The position numbers were made by a program, and so were the translations under genes. A stretch of 53,662 bases of DNA from Vicinamibacterales bacterium (GTDB lineage Bacteria; Acidobacteriota; Vicinamibacteria; Vicinamibacterales; Fen-181). The notes below the pieces were generated by a model. It saw only the letters and a program-made list of their open reading frames with translations, was not told the DNA's origin and made no database searches. Shown piece after piece: positions 53,601 to 53,662 of the stretch (the stretch's first letter is position 1; the number at the start of each line of letters is the position of its first letter). Where the stretch lies: assembly GCA_036504215.1 (NCBI GenBank), contig DASXVO010000055.1:1-53662 (forward strand), given 5' to 3'.

Positions 53601-53662
53601 GTCCCGCCGAGGCCCCGCAGGGCGAAGGCGGACCCCAACCAATCGGTGACCATCTGCGGCGA

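Noticed and set aside
53571-53662. Integration site next to the tRNA
   Set aside because: No direct repeat of the tRNA 3' end and no integrase are visible in the 90 bases after it; the window ends too soon to judge further.

Overview
The window is about 53.7 kb of GC-rich, densely packed bacterial chromosome. It holds 46 protein-coding genes I can support (one cut by the left edge), one tRNA, and an unusual number of short dispersed repeats. Gene content fits an acidobacterium of the Vicinamibacteria/Luteitalea kind: a VWFA-related secreted protein, DUF4870 proteins, a PEGA-domain protein, an M28 peptidase with a membrane tail, and many small zinc-ribbon proteins. This is inferred from gene families only; there is no rRNA here. 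I see no phage, insertion sequence, plasmid or CRISPR locus.

Layout. 1-3.8 kb: a minus-strand run (alpha/beta hydrolase, membrane protein, DinB protein, M24 peptidase). 3.9-7.0 kb: AI-2E-type permease, small membrane protein, secreted protein with a duplicated domain. 7.1-10.8 kb: a convergent signalling pair, a response regulator fused to a CheX-like phosphatase facing a hybrid histidine kinase with its own HPt domain. 11-16.2 kb: DsbA-like thioredoxin, YgbA-like protein, second DinB protein, M28 peptidase, Tyr-rich PEGA protein. 16.7-20.3 kb: large exported protein and a two-gene D-glutamate cyclase locus. 20.4-25.9 kb: VWFA-related protein, M1 peptidase, membrane protein. 25.9-32.2 kb: animal-type transketolase, PlsB-like acyltransferase, CCA-adding enzyme, threonine dehydratase. 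32.3-37.8 kb: CaCA exchanger, dienelactone hydrolase/epimerase pair, and an acyl-CoA synthetase-ACP-PlsC fusion. 38-43.4 kb: MerR-TPR regulator beside glucokinase, two DUF4870 paralogues, YidD, and a set of tiny Cys-rich proteins. 43.6-51.6 kb: an operon of exported protein, AddB-type and AddA-type helicase-nucleases. 51.8-53.7 kb: small protein, secreted L-asparaginase, tRNA-Ala(GGC).

The most interesting non-gene signal is repeat structure. A 19-nt perfect palindrome occurs in two forms with a compensatory base change in the stem. Each form closes a tandem array, and each array is read in frame inside a gene: 39-bp units inside AddB and 24-bp units in the asparaginase linker. A 65-bp element, a GTCAG...CTGAC hairpin family following stop codons, a purine-rich AGGAGCCAG-type family and a CAAGACGTC motif are also shared between distant intergenic regions. 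Together they suggest several REP-like families are active in this genome.

There is no single large pathway cluster. Recurring themes are envelope and lipid building (PlsB-like and PlsC enzymes, YidD, exported proteins), peptide and amino-acid turnover (M24, M28, M1, asparaginase, threonine dehydratase, D-glutamate cyclase), sugar entry (glucokinase, transketolase), and double-strand-break repair.
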